In this document: piece after piece, positions 27,020 to 36,102 of the stretch
Position numbering within the stretch: position 1 is the stretch's first letter
Layout: every line of letters begins with the position of its first letter
Source of the DNA: Mucilaginibacter sp.
Lineage (GTDB): Bacteria; Bacteroidota; Bacteroidia; Sphingobacteriales; Sphingobacteriaceae
DNA: 64,000 bases
Assembly (NCBI GenBank): GCA_030445275.1
Contig: JAUCSE010000022.1
Coordinates: 124,001 to 188,000, forward strand
Direction: 5' to 3'
Notes under the pieces: generated by a model
Seen by the model: the letters and a program-made list of their open reading frames with translations, nothing else
Database searches by the model: none
What the model was told of the DNA's origin: nothing
Made by a program: the position numbers and the translations under genes

Positions 27020-30000
27020 ATGACAAAAATATTATTGTCCGCTAAACGGCTGCGTAAAGCTGTGAGCAGGATAGTCATTGTCACGGTGCTTTTATCCGTT
27101 TGCTGTTTCAAAACAAGTGCCTCCAGCCGCATTTCACAGGACTTAAATACACCCATATCACTTAAAGTGATAAACATGCCTGTTAAAAATGTATTGAAAC
27201 AAATCAATAAAGAGATCAAGGTGAGTTTTGTTTTTAGTAATGCAATTGTTACCGATCAAACGGTAAGCATTGAGGTTAAAAATGAAAAATTGGGTTTGGT
27301 ATTATCAAAAATACTCGATCCGTTGGGTATGGATTATACGCTGTCGGGCAATATGATCCTGATAGAAAAAAAACAGCCGATAGCTGCTGTATCACTAAAA
27401 ACGCTGCTTGTGCAGATAACCGGCAGGGTTACAGATAATGGCGGCGCTTTGCCTGGTGCCACTATAAGAGTTAAAGGAACTACAATTGCAACCAGCACCA
27501 ATGCAGATGGCAGATACAGCATCAATGTACCAAATGAAAATGCTGTACTCATATTTTCATCCGTGGGGTATTTGGCCCAGGAAATTGAAGTAGGCAGCCG
27601 CAAAACTGTTGATGTTAAATTACAGGAAGAAGCCAGCAAACTAAATGAGGTTGTAGTAACAGCTTTGGGTATATCGCGTCAGCGAAAAGCTTTGGCCTAT
27701 TCTGTTACGGAGGTGAAAGGCGATGAGTTTACGCAGGCACGTGAAAACAATGTGGCTAATGCCCTCACCGGTAAAGTTGCTGGTGTAAATGCCACCGGTT
27801 TATCTACCGGGCCGGGCGGATCAAGCCGGGTCATTATCCGTGGTAATGGTTCTTTATCAGGCGGTAATCAGCCCTTGTATGTAATTAACGGTATGCCGTT
27901 GGAAAACTCGGTACCGGGCGGCAGTGCCACAACGAATGGTAGTGCCGGTAACGTTGACCGCGGCGACGGTATAGCCGGTATTAATCCGGACGATATTGAG
28001 TCTATCAGTGTACTTAAAGGTGGTACAGCGGCTGCGCTTTATGGCGCAAGGGCTGCTAATGGTGTTATATTGATCACCACAAAAAAAGGGAAAGCACAAA
28101 AAGGTATAGGTGTTGATTATAACTCGTCTTATACCATGGAAACACCTGCCGTTTTCCCTGACTGGCAGTATGAATATGGCCAGGGCGATAATGGTGTGAA
28201 GCCAACAACACAAGGCGAAGCTATACAAACAGGCCGCCGGTCTTTCGGTGCCAAAATTGATGGTTCTCCATACGTTGCGGCAGACGGATTAACCCACCCT
28301 TATAGTGCGCAGAAAGACAACATCAAAAACTTCTATCAAACAGGCTCTACATTTACCAATACATTGGCATTTACAGGTGGTTCTGAAACAATTAACTATC
28401 GTTTTTCTGCTTCAGATCTGAACAGCAAAAGTGTGCTGCCTAATACAACTTATGATCGTAAAACAGCCAACCTAAGCATTAACGGTAAGTTAGGTAAACG
28501 TATTAGTATCGAAGCTTTAGCACAGTATAATATTGAAAATGCAAATAACAGAGCTACAGCCGGTGATGCCTTAGGTAACCCCAACTGGACACCATATATG
28601 ATTGCCAATACCGCGGATATCAGGTGGTTAAAGCCAGGTTATGATGCAAATGGTAATGAGATTGCCTGGAACGATGCTTCTATTGCTACCAACAGTTACT
28701 TCGTAACCAATAAGTTTAAGGAAAATGATAACAAAAACAGGTTCATTGGTCAGGCTGGTCTTACATTCGAGATCGTTAAAAACCTGTCACTAAAGGGCGT
28801 TGTAAGCCGCGACTTTTATTACTATAACTATCAATATATACTGCCAACAGGTACCTTATATGTACCAAATGGGCAATATAGCGAACTGAAGGTTGATGCT
28901 TCTGAAACGAATGGACTATTAACGCTTAATTATAACGGTAAGATAAATAAGGATTTTGCCTTGACAGCTTTTGTTGGCGGTAATCAACAGCGTTCTGTTT
29001 ATAATGAAAGCAACATTACGGGCAGTAACTTCATCATACCTTATTTCTATAGTTCAACAAATCTTTCAACCGTTTCAACAACGCCAACTAATAACAAAAC
29101 GGCTATCAATTCACTGATGGGTTCGGCTGATATCGGTTTTAAGAATTTTGCTTACTTAACAGTAACAGGCCGCCAGGATTGGTTCTCTACCTTAAGCCCA
29201 AAGAACAACAGTCTTTTCTATCCTTCGGTAGGAGGCAGTTTTGTTCTTTCTGAAGCATTTCACTTGCCCGAGTTTATTAATTATGCCAAGCTCCGGGCTT
29301 CGTATGCACAGGTAGGTGGTGGCGCGCCTAATCCATACCAGATCAATCAGGCGTTTACTATGGTGCCAAGTTCGGGCCAGCCATTGCAGAACGTCGTTGG
29401 CACAACCAGTCCTGGTTCAACTACTGCTAACACAACAATTTCTAACTTAAATCTCCGTCCATATACATCAACCACAACCGAGGCCGGTATTGAAGCACGC
29501 TTATTTAACAATCGTTTCAGCTTTGATATAACCCTGTACGATCGGAAAACCACCAATGATATCGTTTCTACAGCCATATCCGGAACTTCCGGCTACAATA
29601 ACGTGATCCTGAATGTTGGTGAATTAAGTAATAAAGGTATTGAGGTATTATTAACCGGCACTCCCATAAAATCCGGAAACTTTAGCTGGAATACCAGCTA
29701 TAACTTTGCCTATAACAAAAATGAAGTTGTACAGCTGGCCCAGGGACTTAATCAGATCCAGATGGCATCCTCTGTTAATGGTTGGGCATACATCAACAAC
29801 ATTGTGGGGCAATCATACGGTTCCATAGTAGGTACACGTATCCTGAAAAATGCCAATGGTCAAACGGTGTTCAATGCTACCACAGGTTTGCCTGTTGCAA
29901 CCGGCTTACAAACTTTAGGCAAGGGCGTTGCACCAATAACCATGGGGTTCTCTAATGATTTCCGCTACAAAAGGTTTTCCTTAAATGTTTTGCTCGATGG

Positions 30001-30451
30001 CAAATTTGGTAACAAGATATTTTCATTGATGGAGGTTTATGGTACCCGTTTAGGTTTAATGAAAACAACCTTACCTGGCAGGGATAACGGTTTACAGTTA
30101 AGCGGTGTTGACCAGACCGGCAAACCATATTCCAGAACGGTGCCTGTATCAGGTCTGCGTAGTTACTACGATAATTACAAATCATATTCAGAGCTGTTTT
30201 TGCACGATGGGGGCTTTGTAAAGCTTCGTCAGGTGATATTTAGCTACAATATCCCAGCTGATTTACTGAAGGCTATCAACGTGCAAAATGCTTCTATCTC
30301 ATTTGTTGCGCGTAACCTGTTAACCATTTATAAACAGACAGACAATTTTGATCCCGAGTCGAGTTTTACAAACGGATCAAGTCAGGGTTTTGAATCTTTC
30401 GGCTTGCCCAGAACAAGAAGCTATGGTTTAAATCTAATGGTCAAATTTTAA
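27020..30451 (+). CDS. SusC/RagA-type TonB-dependent transporter with STN domain
   Basis: This 1143-residue protein has an N-terminal signal region and an STN domain (about residues 45-115; SLKVINMPVKNVLKQINKEI) for signalling to FecR. A carboxypeptidase-regulatory-like domain follows (VTDNGGALPGATIRVKGT), then the TonB-box/plug region (LNEVVVTALGISRQRKALAYS, LYVINGMPLE, GTAAALYGARAANGVILITT). A 22-strand barrel ends in RSYGLNLMVKF. It imports a ligand presented by its SusD partner across the outer membrane using TonB energy. The downstream enzymes suggest the ligand is a small amide- or amino-containing acid rather than a polysaccharide. Confidence 0.96.
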   Translation: MTKILLSAKRLRKAVSRIVIVTVLLSVCCFKTSASSRISQDLNTPISLKVINMPVKNVLKQINKEIKVSFVFSNAIVTDQTVSIEVKNEKLGLVLSKILDPLGMDYTLSGNMILIEKKQPIAAVSLKTLLVQITGRVTDNGGALPGATIRVKGTTIATSTNADGRYSINVPNENAVLIFSSVGYLAQEIEVGSRKTVDVKLQEEASKLNEVVVTALGISRQRKALAYSVTEVKGDEFTQARENNVANALTGKVAGVNATGLSTGPGGSSRVIIRGNGSLSGGNQPLYVINGMPLENSVPGGSATTNGSAGNVDRGDGIAGINPDDIESISVLKGGTAAALYGARAANGVILITTKKGKAQKGIGVDYNSSYTMETPAVFPDWQYEYGQGDNGVKPTTQGEAIQTGRRSFGAKIDGSPYVAADGLTHPYSAQKDNIKNFYQTGSTFTNTLAFTGGSETINYRFSASDLNSKSVLPNTTYDRKTANLSINGKLGKRISIEALAQYNIENANNRATAGDALGNPNWTPYMIANTADIRWLKPGYDANGNEIAWNDASIATNSYFVTNKFKENDNKNRFIGQAGLTFEIVKNLSLKGVVSRDFYYYNYQYILPTGTLYVPNGQYSELKVDASETNGLLTLNYNGKINKDFALTAFVGGNQQRSVYNESNITGSNFIIPYFYSSTNLSTVSTTPTNNKTAINSLMGSADIGFKNFAYLTVTGRQDWFSTLSPKNNSLFYPSVGGSFVLSEAFHLPEFINYAKLRASYAQVGGGAPNPYQINQAFTMVPSSGQPLQNVVGTTSPGSTTANTTISNLNLRPYTSTTTEAGIEARLFNNRFSFDITLYDRKTTNDIVSTAISGTSGYNNVILNVGELSNKGIEVLLTGTPIKSGNFSWNTSYNFAYNKNEVVQLAQGLNQIQMASSVNGWAYINNIVGQSYGSIVGTRILKNANGQTVFNATTGLPVATGLQTLGKGVAPITMGFSNDFRYKRFSLNVLLDGKFGNKIFSLMEVYGTRLGLMKTTLPGRDNGLQLSGVDQTGKPYSRTVPVSGLRSYYDNYKSYSELFLHDGGFVKLRQVIFSYNIPADLLKAINVQNASISFVARNLLTIYKQTDNFDPESSFTNGSSQGFESFGLPRTRSYGLNLMVKF

Positions 30452-30471
30452 TTCCGGAAAAAAACACCATC

Positions 30472-32007
30472 ATGAAAAAATATTTTATTCCCAAATTAAC
30501 GCTTCTGTTATTAACAGCTTGTATCAGTTTACAGGGCTGCGACAAAAATTTTGAGGCGATCAATACCAATCCTAATTCATCAGCTAACCCTACACCAGCT
30601 TTCGTTTTTACCAAAGCCCAGTTAGATGGAGCCGGTGATGTGCTGGTGTTGCTGCAGGGCACCATGCAGTATACCACCAGCTATAACGATGTGGCGGGCT
30701 TTGGAGCAAAGTATGTGCTTAGCCAAAGCTCACAGTCATGGGCGGTATTTACCAATGCTTATCCAAAGGAGATCAATGAGATCACACAGGTAATCAATGC
30801 TGTTACTGGTAAGGCAGACCAGGTTAACCTGCTTGCAGCAGCCAGAATTTGGCGGGCATATTGTTTTAGCCGTATAACAGATCTGTATGGTGATGTTCCG
30901 TACTCACAGGCTGGTAAAGGATATACAGACGGTATTTACATGCCCGTGTATGATGAGCAAAAAAATATTTATGCCGATATACTGAAAGAACTGAGCGAGG
31001 CCGCCGCGTCTTTTGATGCTGCAAAAACAACTTTTGGCGCTGCGGATCTGATCTATAATGGCGATGTAGGCAAATGGAAAAAGTTTGCGTACTCATTAAT
31101 GCTCCGTTGTGCTATGCGCATGACCAAGGTTGATGTTGCAGGTGCCGAAACATGGGCAAAACGGGCAATTGCAGGTGGGGTGATCACCGCGGACGCAGAT
31201 ATAGCCAAAGTAAACGGTTACGTTTCTGCAGGTCAGGATATCAATAAAAATCCGCTTGCATTGGCAATGCTTAATTCTGATTACATCGGCGCAAACGGCA
31301 CAACTAACCCCGAAGGCGGCAAATACCAGGATGTATTTATTGATTATTTAAAAAGTAATAAGGATCCGCGTTTAGCAGCTGTTTCGGTAGTTTGGTTAAA
31401 CAAAAACGCAGATACTACAGTGGCCATCCAAAAAGGCATGTCATCAAGCCTGAATGCAAAACCTGCCGATGCCGTATTTGTAACCTACTCAGAACCCAAC
31501 CCCAATACCATTTTACAGCTGAATAGTCCTTACCTGTTAATTACTAATGCCGAAACCAATTTCCTGTTGGCCGAAGCCACATTGCGCGGCTGGTATACCG
31601 CATCGGGTGCAAGCGCCTTATATGAGAATGGCATCAGTGCATCTATGCGTCAGTGGGCGCTGTTTGGTGCTTCAGGAGCTATCAGTGATAATCAGATCCA
31701 GACCTATCTGCGATATCATCGCCTGAATACCACGGGATCAATCAATGCACAAATGGAACAGATTTATACCCAATTCTGGGTGGGCGTGTTTCCAAATTCG
31801 CAGGAAGTATTTGCAAGCTACCGGCGTACAGGTTACCCGGCATTAACACCTAACAACTACGTGGGCAATGCTACAGGTGGCAAAATATTCAGACGGATGT
31901 TATATCCAACCACCGAGCAGAATTTAAATACAGCTAATTATAACGCGGCAATATCCCGCCAGGGCCCGGATGATTTCCTGACCCGTATGTGGTGGGATCG
32001 TCCTTAA
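30472..32007 (+). CDS. SusD/RagB-family substrate-binding lipoprotein
   Basis: The 511-residue protein has a lipoprotein signal with lipobox LQGC (Cys about residue 23). SusD/TPR-like features follow: ARIWRAYCFSRITDLYGDVPYSQAG, a FLLAEATLRGW helix, and a C-terminal FWVGVFPNSQEVFASYRRTGYP motif with FRRMLYP. This form matches the SusD-like_2 subgroup (PF12771 type) often linked to small ligands or peptides. It forms the surface lid of the SusC encoded 20 nt upstream. The six genes that follow on the same strand are closely spaced. Confidence 0.94.
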   Translation: MKKYFIPKLTLLLLTACISLQGCDKNFEAINTNPNSSANPTPAFVFTKAQLDGAGDVLVLLQGTMQYTTSYNDVAGFGAKYVLSQSSQSWAVFTNAYPKEINEITQVINAVTGKADQVNLLAAARIWRAYCFSRITDLYGDVPYSQAGKGYTDGIYMPVYDEQKNIYADILKELSEAAASFDAAKTTFGAADLIYNGDVGKWKKFAYSLMLRCAMRMTKVDVAGAETWAKRAIAGGVITADADIAKVNGYVSAGQDINKNPLALAMLNSDYIGANGTTNPEGGKYQDVFIDYLKSNKDPRLAAVSVVWLNKNADTTVAIQKGMSSSLNAKPADAVFVTYSEPNPNTILQLNSPYLLITNAETNFLLAEATLRGWYTASGASALYENGISASMRQWALFGASGAISDNQIQTYLRYHRLNTTGSINAQMEQIYTQFWVGVFPNSQEVFASYRRTGYPALTPNNYVGNATGGKIFRRMLYPTTEQNLNTANYNAAISRQGPDDFLTRMWWDRP

Positions 32008-32062
32008 TGCTTTAGTATCATTTATAGTTGAAAATTATACATAACCTAAAAATAACATAACC

Positions 32063-32518
32063 ATGGAAAGAAGATCAATCTTAAAAAAACTGCTGGCTTC
32101 GGCGGCAGGCATCTCCATATTCGGCTTTGCAAAAGCGGATATTACAAAAAGTGAGGAGAAAGAAGTAAATAACATTACCAAACACCAGGATGTACCCCTG
32201 TTTTCAGGTTCAACAAAATTGGGTAATATGGTTTTTATAGCCGGAAAAGGTGCCCACGTTGCGCCATTTGAGATCAAGGCCCATACCGAAATCGTACTGC
32301 AGGAGCTTGAAAAAGAGCTAAAAAAAGCGGGCTCATCAATGGAAAAGGTATTAAAAGTAACCGTGTTACTGAATGATATTGCTGATTACCAGGGCATGAA
32401 TGATGTTTACAAAGGCCGGTTTGGTAAAAATCCGCCGGTACGTACTACTGTGGCGGTAGCCAAGGGTGGTGTTCCGGGAAACTCTCTGGTTGAAATGGAT
32501 TGTATCGCTTACATATAA
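32063..32518 (+). CDS. exported RidA/YjgF-family enamine/imine deaminase
   Basis: This 151-residue protein has an N-terminal twin-arginine signal (MERRSILKKLLASAAGISIF) followed by a complete RidA domain. Arg127 in NPPVRTTVAVA matches the essential carboxylate-binding arginine of RidA, and VEMDCIAYI is the typical end. Ordinary RidA is cytoplasmic, about 130 residues, and lacks a signal. The family hydrolyses reactive 2-aminoacrylate-type enamines released by PLP dehydratases to keto acids. Just such a PLP enzyme, also with a Tat signal, begins 12 nt downstream, so both probably act together in the periplasm. Confidence 0.92.
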   Translation: MERRSILKKLLASAAGISIFGFAKADITKSEEKEVNNITKHQDVPLFSGSTKLGNMVFIAGKGAHVAPFEIKAHTEIVLQELEKELKKAGSSMEKVLKVTVLLNDIADYQGMNDVYKGRFGKNPPVRTTVAVAKGGVPGNSLVEMDCIAYI

Positions 32519-32530
32519 CCGTGTCAGTAT

Positions 32531-33742
32531 ATGAAACGCAGAGATATTTTAAAAGGCCTTACTATACTCCCCTTAACCAGCGGATTGATAGGTAAAGCGG
32601 CCTCTTTACATACCCTTACTACCTCTAAACCTGTACCTAAACGTGACTTTTTTAAAGAGCTTGATGTTACCCCGGTTATAAACGCTGGGGTAACCATGAC
32701 CTTTTTATCAGGTTCATTGATGTTGCCCGAAGTGCTGGAGGCTATTAATTCAACCTCGCATGATTTTGCCAACATGTATGAATTGCAGGATAAGGTAGGG
32801 GGTAAGATAGCAGAAATGCTCCATGTTGAAGCGGCTATGGTAACATCAGGTGCTTCGTGCGCTATAGTTTTAGGCACAGCGGCGGCCATAACAGGTACTA
32901 ACCAGGATAAAATAAAACAACTGCCCAATTTACCTGGCCCCAGACCTGAGGTTATTATGCAGAAAACCCACCGCTACCTGTTTGACCAGGCAGTAAGCAC
33001 AACAGGCGCCAAAATTATTGAGGTAGATGGGCCCGAAAGTATGGAAAGCGCCATAAACACCAATACGGTGATGGCCCTGTTTTTTAATGCCAGCGAGAAA
33101 AAAAGTGCCATTACGCATGAGGAATTTGTAAAGATCGCTAAGAAACACAACATCCCTACATTTATTGATGCCGCGGCAGACGTGCCGCCGGTTGAGAACC
33201 TGTTTAAGTTTCAAAAAATAGGATTCGACCTAGTCACTTTTTCGGGTGGTAAAATGATACACGGGCCGCAAAGCGCGGGTTTGCTGTTTGGCAGGAAAGA
33301 CCTGATCACTGCTGCCCGGCTTAATCACAGCCCGAATGAAGCGCCGATAGGCCGGCCGATGAAGGTGAACAAAGAGGAGATGTTTGGCATGTATGCTGCC
33401 TTAAAGGCATACCTCGAAAAAGACCATCACAAAGAGTGGGATGACTGGTTGCAAAGGGCAAAGCGTATCGGTAACACGTTAGAAACGGTTTCAACCGTGA
33501 AAACCGAGGTAGTTGTAAATCCCGGACCGGCCAATGCTTTTCCAAGCCTGTATGTTACCTGGGATCAAACCAAAATAAAAACAAAACCTAAAGATGTGCT
33601 GGCCGCCCTTAAAAGCGGAACGCCAAGTATAGTTGCCAACAGGCATGATGACACATTGATAGTTGGAGTGGTGCTGTTAAGGCCTGACCAGATTGATGTA
33701 GTTGCCAGTCGCGTAAAGGCCATTTTACAACAGGCGGTTTAA
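32531..33742 (+). CDS. exported SelA-like PLP-dependent enzyme (DgaE-like ammonia-lyase)
   Basis: This 403-residue PLP fold-type I protein has a Tat signal (MKRRDILKGLTILPLTSGLI). Recognisable parts are VTSGASCAIVLGTAAAI (phosphate-binding side), FIDAAADVPP with the Asp that contacts the PLP ring nitrogen, and FSGGKMIHGPQSAG with Lys241 as the probable Schiff-base lysine. It belongs with the selenocysteine-synthase-related enzymes that include D-glucosaminate-6-phosphate ammonia-lyase DgaE. It is probably not a real SelA, as it lacks tRNA-handling context and is exported. A dehydratase/ammonia-lyase giving a 2-keto-3-deoxy acid is likely, and export in the folded, cofactor-loaded state fits Tat use. 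Confidence 0.88.
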   Translation: MKRRDILKGLTILPLTSGLIGKAASLHTLTTSKPVPKRDFFKELDVTPVINAGVTMTFLSGSLMLPEVLEAINSTSHDFANMYELQDKVGGKIAEMLHVEAAMVTSGASCAIVLGTAAAITGTNQDKIKQLPNLPGPRPEVIMQKTHRYLFDQAVSTTGAKIIEVDGPESMESAINTNTVMALFFNASEKKSAITHEEFVKIAKKHNIPTFIDAAADVPPVENLFKFQKIGFDLVTFSGGKMIHGPQSAGLLFGRKDLITAARLNHSPNEAPIGRPMKVNKEEMFGMYAALKAYLEKDHHKEWDDWLQRAKRIGNTLETVSTVKTEVVVNPGPANAFPSLYVTWDQTKIKTKPKDVLAALKSGTPSIVANRHDDTLIVGVVLLRPDQIDVVASRVKAILQQAV

Positions 33743-33847
33743 GCTGATTTACATTTATTTATTGCTTTACAGCGGAGGTGTTTCTGCGCTGACAGGATAA
33801 CTATTGCCCCAGGTTTCCTGCATTACTTAAATTAAAAATGATTTGAA

Positions 33848-35134
33848 ATGCAAAAAAAAATATTCCTGGTAATAGCGGCCATGGGCCTGGCTATTACAGC
33901 TTTAAAAGCACAATCCTATAATTATAATATAGTGATTAAAGGCGGACATGTGATCGATCCGAAAAATAATATGGATACCGAAATGGATGTAGCGGTAAAA
34001 GATGGCAAGATTGCTTTGGTTGCCAAAAACATCGACCCCAGGCAGGGCCTGCAGGTTGTTGACGCAACCGGTATGTACGTTACACCTGGACTGATTGATA
34101 TTCATACCCATAATTTTTATGGTACCGAGCCGGATCATCAATACGAAAACGGTAACCTGGCCCTGCCACCCGATGGTTTTACCTTTCGTAATGGTGTTAC
34201 TACGGTGGTTGACGCTGGTAGCTCAGGCTGGCGTACTTTTCCTACATTTAAGGCGCAAACCATAGATCAATCACAAACGCGGGTGCTGGCCTTTATTAAT
34301 ATTGTGGGCGAAGGCATGCGGGGAGGTTACGAGCAAAACTCAAACGATATGGATGCTAAAATGGCTGCGCTGATAGCTCGCCGTTATCGCAATTATGTAG
34401 TTGGATTTAAAGTTGCGCATTATGAAGGTCACGAATGGGTTGCGGTTGACCATGCTGTTGAGGCCGGAAACCTGGCCGGAGATTTACCGGTTATGATTGA
34501 CTTTGGTGGCAGTAACCCACCGCTGTCTATCGAGGAGTTGTTTATGAAGCACTTGCGCCCCGGTGATATTTTTACGCATTGTTTTGGGCAGCTGGACAGC
34601 AGGGAGTATATCGTTGATCTGACTACTCAAAAAGTAAAACCCTTTGTGTGGGCAGCACGTAAGCGAGGTATTTTCTTTGATGTTGGTTATGGCAATATCA
34701 GCTTTGCTTTTTCACAGGCTTTACCAGCTGTAAAAGAGGGTTTTTTTCCAAATTCCATCAGTACGGATATACATACCGGGAGCATGAACAATGCCATGAA
34801 GGACATGCTAACCACGATGTCAAAATTTCTGAATATAGGTATGGAGCTGTACGAAGTTATAAAAGTGAGTACTTCCAATCCGGCAAAGGAAATTAAACAT
34901 GAGGAATTGGGGAACCTTTCTGTTGGTTCAGATGCTGATGTTGCTATTTTAAGTATCCGCAAAGGCAAATTCGGCCTGTTTGATTATACCGGGTTTAAAA
35001 TTGCCGCGGATAGGAAACTGGAATGCGAAATGACCGTACGTGCTGGAAAAATAGTGTATGATTTGAACGGTATTGCCACACCGATTATGGCGCCAAGAAT
35101 ACCTAATAATAAGTCACTTGCCAGAGTTCAATAA
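33848..35134 (+). CDS. exported amidohydrolase/deacetylase-family metallohydrolase (EF_0837-like)
   Basis: The 428-residue protein begins with a Sec signal peptide (MQKKIFLVIAAMGLAITALKAQ) and continues as a TIM-barrel amidohydrolase. Markers are IKGGHVIDPKNNMDTEMDVAV, the metal motif GLIDIHTHNF with His86 and His88, a lysine in VVGFKVAHYEGHEW that may bridge two metals, FTHCFGQ, and Asp in SISTDIHTG. It ends in the usual VGSDADVAIL strand. The closest family I recall is the EF_0837-type amidohydrolase found beside DgaE-like PLP enzymes and KDPG-like aldolases, and that neighbourhood is repeated here. It probably removes an acyl or cyclic amide group from the imported compound. Confidence 0.9.
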   Translation: MQKKIFLVIAAMGLAITALKAQSYNYNIVIKGGHVIDPKNNMDTEMDVAVKDGKIALVAKNIDPRQGLQVVDATGMYVTPGLIDIHTHNFYGTEPDHQYENGNLALPPDGFTFRNGVTTVVDAGSSGWRTFPTFKAQTIDQSQTRVLAFINIVGEGMRGGYEQNSNDMDAKMAALIARRYRNYVVGFKVAHYEGHEWVAVDHAVEAGNLAGDLPVMIDFGGSNPPLSIEELFMKHLRPGDIFTHCFGQLDSREYIVDLTTQKVKPFVWAARKRGIFFDVGYGNISFAFSQALPAVKEGFFPNSISTDIHTGSMNNAMKDMLTTMSKFLNIGMELYEVIKVSTSNPAKEIKHEELGNLSVGSDADVAILSIRKGKFGLFDYTGFKIAADRKLECEMTVRAGKIVYDLNGIATPIMAPRIPNNKSLARVQ

Positions 35135-35157
35135 TCAATTATAAACCTATGTAACCA

Positions 35158-36078
35158 ATGAGAAGTATTTTAAAGATCTGCCTGTTATTCATGTTGTTTT
35201 ACACAAATAGCCAGGCTCAAACGATATCAAAAGAACAGTTGATATTTTATACATCGGCCTGGAAGGGGGAGCGTTTTGAGGATGGCAGGCCCAAGATACC
35301 AGATGACTTGCTAGCCCGTGCCAAAAACATCGGCATTGAGGAAGCCTGGACCGTATTACGGAACGAAGGCTACAATAATCAGTTTGAAGGCAACTGGAAA
35401 ATGGTGAATGATGATGTACCCGTAATTGGCCGTGTGGTAACAGCCATGTTTATGCCCAGCAGGCCCGACATAGAGAAAAATATTAAGGAACGGGGAGCAA
35501 AGGAGGGTCGAAAGGGTAATACCAATGCCTGGCCTATTGATGTGCTGAAAAAAGGCGATGTTTATGTTGCCGATGGTTTCGGCAAAATCAAAGGAGGAAC
35601 GTTAATAGGCGATAATCTGGGTAATTCCATATTCAGCAAATCAGGTAACGGAGTGATTTTTGATGGCTCGGCGCGTGATCTGCAGGGATTAAAAGGTATC
35701 CAGGGTTTCAACGCGTTCGTCCGTGATTTTGATCCGTCGTACCTGGAGGAAATGGTGCTTATGGGCCTTAATACCCCCATAAGAATTGGACACGCCATCG
35801 TAATGCCTGGCGACCTGGTTATTTCTGAAAAGGAGGGCGTATTGTTTATTCCCGCTCACCTGGCCGAAAAAGTAGTTGCCACCGCCGAATTTATTGCCCT
35901 GCGTGACGATTTTGGACACGCCATGCTTAAATCTGGCAGGTATAGTACGGGTGAAATTGACAGCCAGTGGCCACCCGCCATCAGGGAAGTGTTTTTGAAA
36001 TGGCTTGATGAAAGCAACAGCAAAGTGAAAATGACACGTGCGCAACTGGATGCCTTTATGGAGAAAAGAACCTGGTAG
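35158..36078 (+). CDS. exported RraA-like protein (possible HMG/oxaloacetate-type aldolase)
   Basis: The 306-residue protein has a Sec signal (MRSILKICLLFMLFYTNSQAQ) and a long N-terminal extension before the RraA fold. The fold shows VIGRVVTAMFMPSR, GDVYVADGFGKIKGGTLIGD, and GVIFDGSARDLQGL with the Arg173-Asp174 pair that in RraA-like class II aldolases binds substrate and divalent metal. MPGDLVISEKEGVLFIP follows. Plant and bacterial RraA relatives without RNase E partners are 4-hydroxy-4-methyl-2-oxoglutarate aldolases or oxaloacetate decarboxylases releasing pyruvate. Placed after a PLP lyase, an aldol cleavage of a keto acid to pyruvate is plausible. It lies 23 nt after the amidohydrolase. 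Confidence 0.85.
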   Translation: MRSILKICLLFMLFYTNSQAQTISKEQLIFYTSAWKGERFEDGRPKIPDDLLARAKNIGIEEAWTVLRNEGYNNQFEGNWKMVNDDVPVIGRVVTAMFMPSRPDIEKNIKERGAKEGRKGNTNAWPIDVLKKGDVYVADGFGKIKGGTLIGDNLGNSIFSKSGNGVIFDGSARDLQGLKGIQGFNAFVRDFDPSYLEEMVLMGLNTPIRIGHAIVMPGDLVISEKEGVLFIPAHLAEKVVATAEFIALRDDFGHAMLKSGRYSTGEIDSQWPPAIREVFLKWLDESNSKVKMTRAQLDAFMEKRTW

Positions 36079-36102
36079 TTATATAACCTTAAACTGCAAC
36101 GA

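Noticed and set aside
32531..33742. True selenocysteine synthase (SelA)
   Set aside because: It carries a Tat export signal and lies in a catabolic SusCD locus with no selenium genes. The fit is to SelA-related PLP lyases.
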